Source: Candidatus Izemoplasmatales bacterium (lineage in GTDB: Bacteria > Bacillota_I > Bacilli_A > Izemoplasmatales > Hujiaoplasmataceae). Taken from it: a DNA stretch of 6,771 nucleotides. Positions within the stretch are counted from its first letter, which is position 1, and every line of letters starts with the position of its first letter. Positions 5,701 to 6,771 of this stretch are shown here, piece after piece. Below the pieces are notes generated by a model. That model was not told where the DNA came from. It saw only the letters and a list, made by a program, of their open reading frames with translations, and searched no databases. Both the position numbers and the translations under genes were made by a program. The stretch is taken from positions 1-6,771 of the forward strand of contig JAQUZK010000072.1 in assembly GCA_028691335.1 (NCBI GenBank), written 5' to 3'.

Positions 5701-6771
5701 TTTTGAAGAAGAAGCATATAAGATTACTGGAATTAATAAATATCAATATGATTGGGATCCAGGAAGAATAGTATATTATTTGAATGAATCATTATTTGAA
5801 TCAGGACAACAATATCGTATAGTATTTACAGTAAAAGCAGATGTTGCGACTGAGTTACGTTTAAGAATTGGTGCAACACTTTATGTAGATCCTTGGATTG
5901 ATAACTTCACAGGAGGATTAAAGACAATCTATATTACTGATGAATATGTAACATATGAAATGGTGTTCACAGTTGATAAAGCCATGATTAATGGTGATGC
6001 TAAATTCCAATTCATGTATGGATATTTAGATACTGATGTTAATAACACTTTATATATAAAGGATTTTGCTTTAGAAAAATTAGTAGAAGTTCATACAGTT
6101 GATGAAGTGAAAATAGATGATTTTACTTACGCAGATGAAGCAGCTTTTGAAGCAGAATGGACAGAAAGAACTAATAGTGTAAATACAAATGATTCTGAAA
6201 GAATAGTATTAAATCCTGAAGATGATTCATTTACTTTCTTATTGCCAGCTACAGCTAATGAGGGTTGGACTTTAGCTAGAAAATATGATTCATTAGCTAC
6301 TCTTGGTGTTACAGATGAGTATTTGTTGTTGGGATTTTATGTAACTAATAATACCAATGTAACAACTGCTGGAGTATGGTTATACTGGTCAGGAAGCCAA
6401 AATGCTTATACTGTTAATTTACCAGCAATTGGTGAAAGTGGATGGGTTTATCTTGATGTTTACAACGAATCAGGAAAACTTCCAAGTGAAATCACAGATT
6501 TTGGTATCGGATTTAATAATTGGTCTGGTAGTCCAATAACTGGTAGTTTAGTAATATCTTATGTTACAGCTGTTAAAAATGCTTCTGAATTTGACTATAT
6601 TATTTCTGAAGAACCAGTAGTTGAAGATTCATATAAGCTAGTTGATGAATTTACTTATGAAGATGAAGCTGCTTTTGAAGCAGAATGGACAGAAAGAACT
6701 AATGGAGCTAATACAGCTGATTCACCAAGACTTACATTAGATGCATTAAATAATGCGATGATATTTGATTT
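2651..6771 (+). CDS. Giant modular surface lipoprotein with Ig-like and carbohydrate-binding-like modules (3' end outside window)
   Basis: A single frame stays open from the ATG at 2651 to the window edge: 1373 complete codons, no stop. The N-terminus is a lipoprotein signal peptide with Cys20, the only cysteine I find, so the protein should be lipid-anchored on the outer face of the membrane. Order by residue: Ser/Thr stalk 21-54; Ig-like 1 and 2 (55-130, 131-206); an unassigned beta-rich module (207-325); Ig-like 3 (328-408); CBM-like 1 (410-580); Ig-like 4, 5 and 6 (584-664, 668-752, 753-837); CBM-like 2 and 3 (838-993, 997-1150); another module (1154-1329) and the start of its second copy (1330 on). 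No catalytic motif is recognisable so far. The likely role is glycan binding or adhesion at the cell surface, supported by the sugar ABC permeases just upstream. A catalytic domain or anchor could lie beyond the window. Module families are called by motif memory, not by search. Confidence 0.9.
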   Translation, partial: MKKFVVLLMSFLTIMVFVGCNNTSSTTTDGSTSSTTGTVTTESSSTTEVSTTDTYPVINGAVDKTIEKNSTFVPLAGITAYDQEDGEITEIHYDGNVNPMKEGEYEATYTVFDSDGNITSVTITITVVYTDTQGPLLVGVGDVTIYVGEEFDPLEGVSANDTIDGAVEVTYTGELNIWAEGVYTLTYSASDESGNKTVKERKVTVDFGDFVFGDPTTYNLADLTLADDVYSTPVFSGGLINDTIADFTYVKVTLDVLAAQAGSLTVDLNSQRGSVTEIGASTSQEEFVVYYVINAALSDVTVDVDTNGVTLTDLVIDVQFAEVRDMVPPTLNVPSDEMAFVVNYPQTELEEVLMNRVTAVDDIDGNITSQISINYDALDLTTVGTYEVVYSVSDAGGNETTYTRRVVIGNLVDSGFITDPTFQNNGDNQWIEKSNNGEASITYDALEKTMTVTVTKLGDWLSAAGAYIKDDSNGLEADQWYMFTFTVKTTIDRKMGFRMGLATDEANGWIDDFDGRSDYRFDINSEYQTFNFFFKLDSIVSTAGYEEFMIELNLGNVDYSNIGKDGVTTFKDIYMYKIVTTFDPPTYVVNQGADLPVKFTVGDTAPTWEDYVTFYDMSQTVLTPTFDASAVDFNNPGKYNVVFEATDSRDMTTTYTLEIQVLSVENADTVGPVVTVKEGVPTSIDQFTNLGEIQIHQLVTAIDAVDGEIAVLPEMVDNGGLNFNVAGTYTITFTVYDLSGNITVFTVDVEVVDKEGPKINANGFSVNVGDTFDPFLNVTVVDNVDGTIDNANVTVTGLDQFLVDGVVTTEGTFTITYEATDALGNISTKSVEVLVSNLNWDESTRTDLLGNNDEGPTHSTVTYDATEEAYLITDIDTNVDPWDHARWVYYFANGVDIEMGKTYKFEIVVKADVATDLYFRVGSTLSVDPWIDNFTGGLRTISIGTEYNTYEVIFTVDKDMVDGTAKFQFMYGYLSTDSTNTIYVKEFDIVQEQQPVYEKVTDLLTPGEIHHSTATVDFEEEAYKITGINKYQYDWDPGRIVYYLNESLFESGQQYRIVFTVKADVATELRLRIGATLYVDPWIDNFTGGLKTIYITDEYVTYEMVFTVDKAMINGDAKFQFMYGYLDTDVNNTLYIKDFALEKLVEVHTVDEVKIDDFTYADEAAFEAEWTERTNSVNTNDSERIVLNPEDDSFTFLLPATANEGWTLARKYDSLATLGVTDEYLLLGFYVTNNTNVTTAGVWLYWSGSQNAYTVNLPAIGESGWVYLDVYNESGKLPSEITDFGIGFNNWSGSPITGSLVISYVTAVKNASEFDYIISEEPVVEDSYKLVDEFTYEDEAAFEAEWTERTNGANTADSPRLTLDALNNAMIFD
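2711..2812 (+). repeat. Ser/Thr-rich low-complexity stalk
   Basis: Residues 21-54: 24 of 34 are Ser or Thr, the rest mainly Asn, Asp, Glu and Gly, with recurring TTE/STT triplets. It is probably a flexible spacer lifting the first Ig-like module off the membrane. The simple-sequence DNA (many ACT, ACA and TCT codons) creates a spurious open frame on the opposite strand. Confidence 0.8.
2813..3268 (+). other. Ig-like (DUF5011-type) modules 1 and 2
   Basis: Residues 55-206 form two beta-sandwich modules. Each has the pattern expected of this family: an acidic D-x-x-D-G turn (D85-G86; D164-G165), then G-x-Y-x-x-x-Y near the end, and D-x-x-G-N before the last strand. Module 2 opens with T-Q-G-P, a common linker form. 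Such modules usually act as rigid spacers in surface proteins. Confidence 0.75.
3269..3625 (+). other. Unassigned beta-rich module of the lipoprotein
   Basis: Residues 207-325 lie between Ig-like modules 2 and 3 and lack the D-G and G-N marks of those modules. The segment alternates hydrophobic and polar residues as a beta-sandwich does, but it contains no tryptophan, unlike the three CBM-like modules. I do not recognise a family. It may be a diverged glycan-binding or spacer domain. Confidence 0.5.
3632..3874 (+). other. Ig-like (DUF5011-type) module 3
   Basis: Residues 328-408 begin with V-P-P-T, carry D-D-I-D-G with D364, and end with G-T-Y-E-V-V-Y and D-A-G-G-N. It separates the unassigned module from the first CBM-like module. 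Confidence 0.75.
3878..4390 (+). other. Carbohydrate-binding-module-like domain 1
   Basis: Residues 410-580 look like a CBM4/9-type jelly roll: a D-P-T-F-Q opening, then L-E-A-D-Q-W-Y-M-F-T-F-T-V-K ahead of the central strands, W509-I-D-D-F, and a final strand with F-K-D-I-Y-M-Y. The W-I-D-[DN]-F motif is shared with CBM-like domains 2 and 3, so the three are probably related. Sugar specificity is not readable. Confidence 0.6.
4400..5161 (+). other. Ig-like (DUF5011-type) modules 4, 5 and 6
   Basis: Residues 584-837 hold three consecutive modules. Modules 5 and 6 have the standard D-x-V-D-G turn (D706, D785) and D-x-x-G-N ending. Module 4 (584-664) keeps P-G-K-Y-N-V-V-F but has D-M-S-Q where the D-G turn should be and D-S-R-D-M in place of D-x-x-G-N, so it is a diverged copy. 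Confidence 0.7.
5162..5629 (+). repeat. CBM-like domain 2 (first copy of tandem pair)
   Basis: Residues 838-993 form a CBM4/9-like domain with M-G-K-T-Y-K-F-E before the central strands, V-D-P-W930-I-D-N-F-T-G-G, and a last strand I-Y-V-K-E-F-D-I. It is followed at once by a close copy 152 residues further on; over an 80-residue ungapped stretch I count about 55 identities. Confidence 0.7.
5639..6100 (+). repeat. CBM-like domain 3 (second copy of tandem pair)
   Basis: Residues 997-1150 repeat the preceding domain. V-D-P-W1082-I-D-N-F-T-G-G and A-K-F-Q-F-M-Y-G-Y-L are identical between copies, with matching DNA runs (for example 5432-5448 and 5888-5904, offset 456 bases). The N-terminal thirds differ more and need small gaps, so ligand-contacting loops may differ. 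Confidence 0.7.
6110..6637 (+). repeat. Repeated C-terminal module, first copy
   Basis: Residues 1154-1329 form a tryptophan-containing beta-rich module beginning D-D-F-T-Y-A-D-E-A-A-F, with W-L-Y-W and N-N-W-S-G later. This opening is of the kind seen at the start of galactose-binding-fold carbohydrate-binding domains (from memory; family not certain). A second copy starts 176 residues later. Confidence 0.6.
6638..6771 (+). repeat. Repeated C-terminal module, second copy (cut by window edge)
   Basis: From residue 1330 the opening of the previous module recurs (D-E-F-T-Y-E-D-E-A-A-F). The 33 bases at 6671-6703 are identical to 6143-6175, offset 528 bases. Only 44 residues are visible, so the module and any further copies lie outside the window. 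Confidence 0.7.

Noticed and set aside
1..6771. Mycoplasma genetic code (TGA as tryptophan)
   Set aside because: All tryptophans translated here are TGG and no in-frame TGA interrupts any of the four frames.
2711..6771. Repeats as a CRISPR array or mobile element
   Set aside because: The repeated DNA is in frame, of domain length (456 and 528 bases) and within one coding sequence; there are no short regular repeats with spacers, terminal inverted repeats or transposase.

Overview
The window is AT-rich, all genes lie on the + strand, and it reads as one operon-like unit. Every tryptophan I translated is TGG, no TGA occurs in frame, and the three visible stops are TAA. This argues for the standard bacterial code rather than the mycoplasma code. 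AT-richness, strong purine-rich ribosome binding sites and a Firmicutes-style lipoprotein with Ig-like modules suggest a low-GC Firmicute. A standard-code Mollicute relative such as an Acholeplasma- or Izemoplasma-type organism is possible, but this is inference from style, not from a marker gene.

Layout: (1) positions 1-588 hold the C-terminal end of a protein that begins upstream and resembles the DUF5696 family, often found beside sugar ABC transporters. (2) 589-1623 and 1642-2601 encode the two inner-membrane permeases of a carbohydrate-uptake ABC transporter (MalF/UgpA-like and MalG/UgpE-like), each with an intact EAA loop. (3) A 49-base gap follows, with a near-consensus Shine-Dalgarno and two small inverted repeats in or beside it. 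(4) From 2651 to the window end and beyond runs one very long open frame, at least 1373 residues. It encodes a surface lipoprotein: signal peptide with lipobox cysteine, Ser/Thr stalk, six Ig-like (DUF5011-type) modules, a module of unknown type, three carbohydrate-binding-module-like domains sharing a WID[DN]F motif, and a further module whose second copy is cut by the window edge.

How the genes may work together: the permeases would import an oligosaccharide with a solute-binding protein and an ATPase that are not in the window. The DUF5696-like protein may process the glycan. The giant lipoprotein may hold a polysaccharide at the cell surface. No catalytic domain is recognisable in its first 1373 residues, though one could lie beyond the window. 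The substrate cannot be named from this sequence. Gene spacing (0, 18 and 49 bases) supports co-transcription from a promoter upstream of the window. No RNA gene, insertion sequence, CRISPR array or clear intrinsic terminator was seen.
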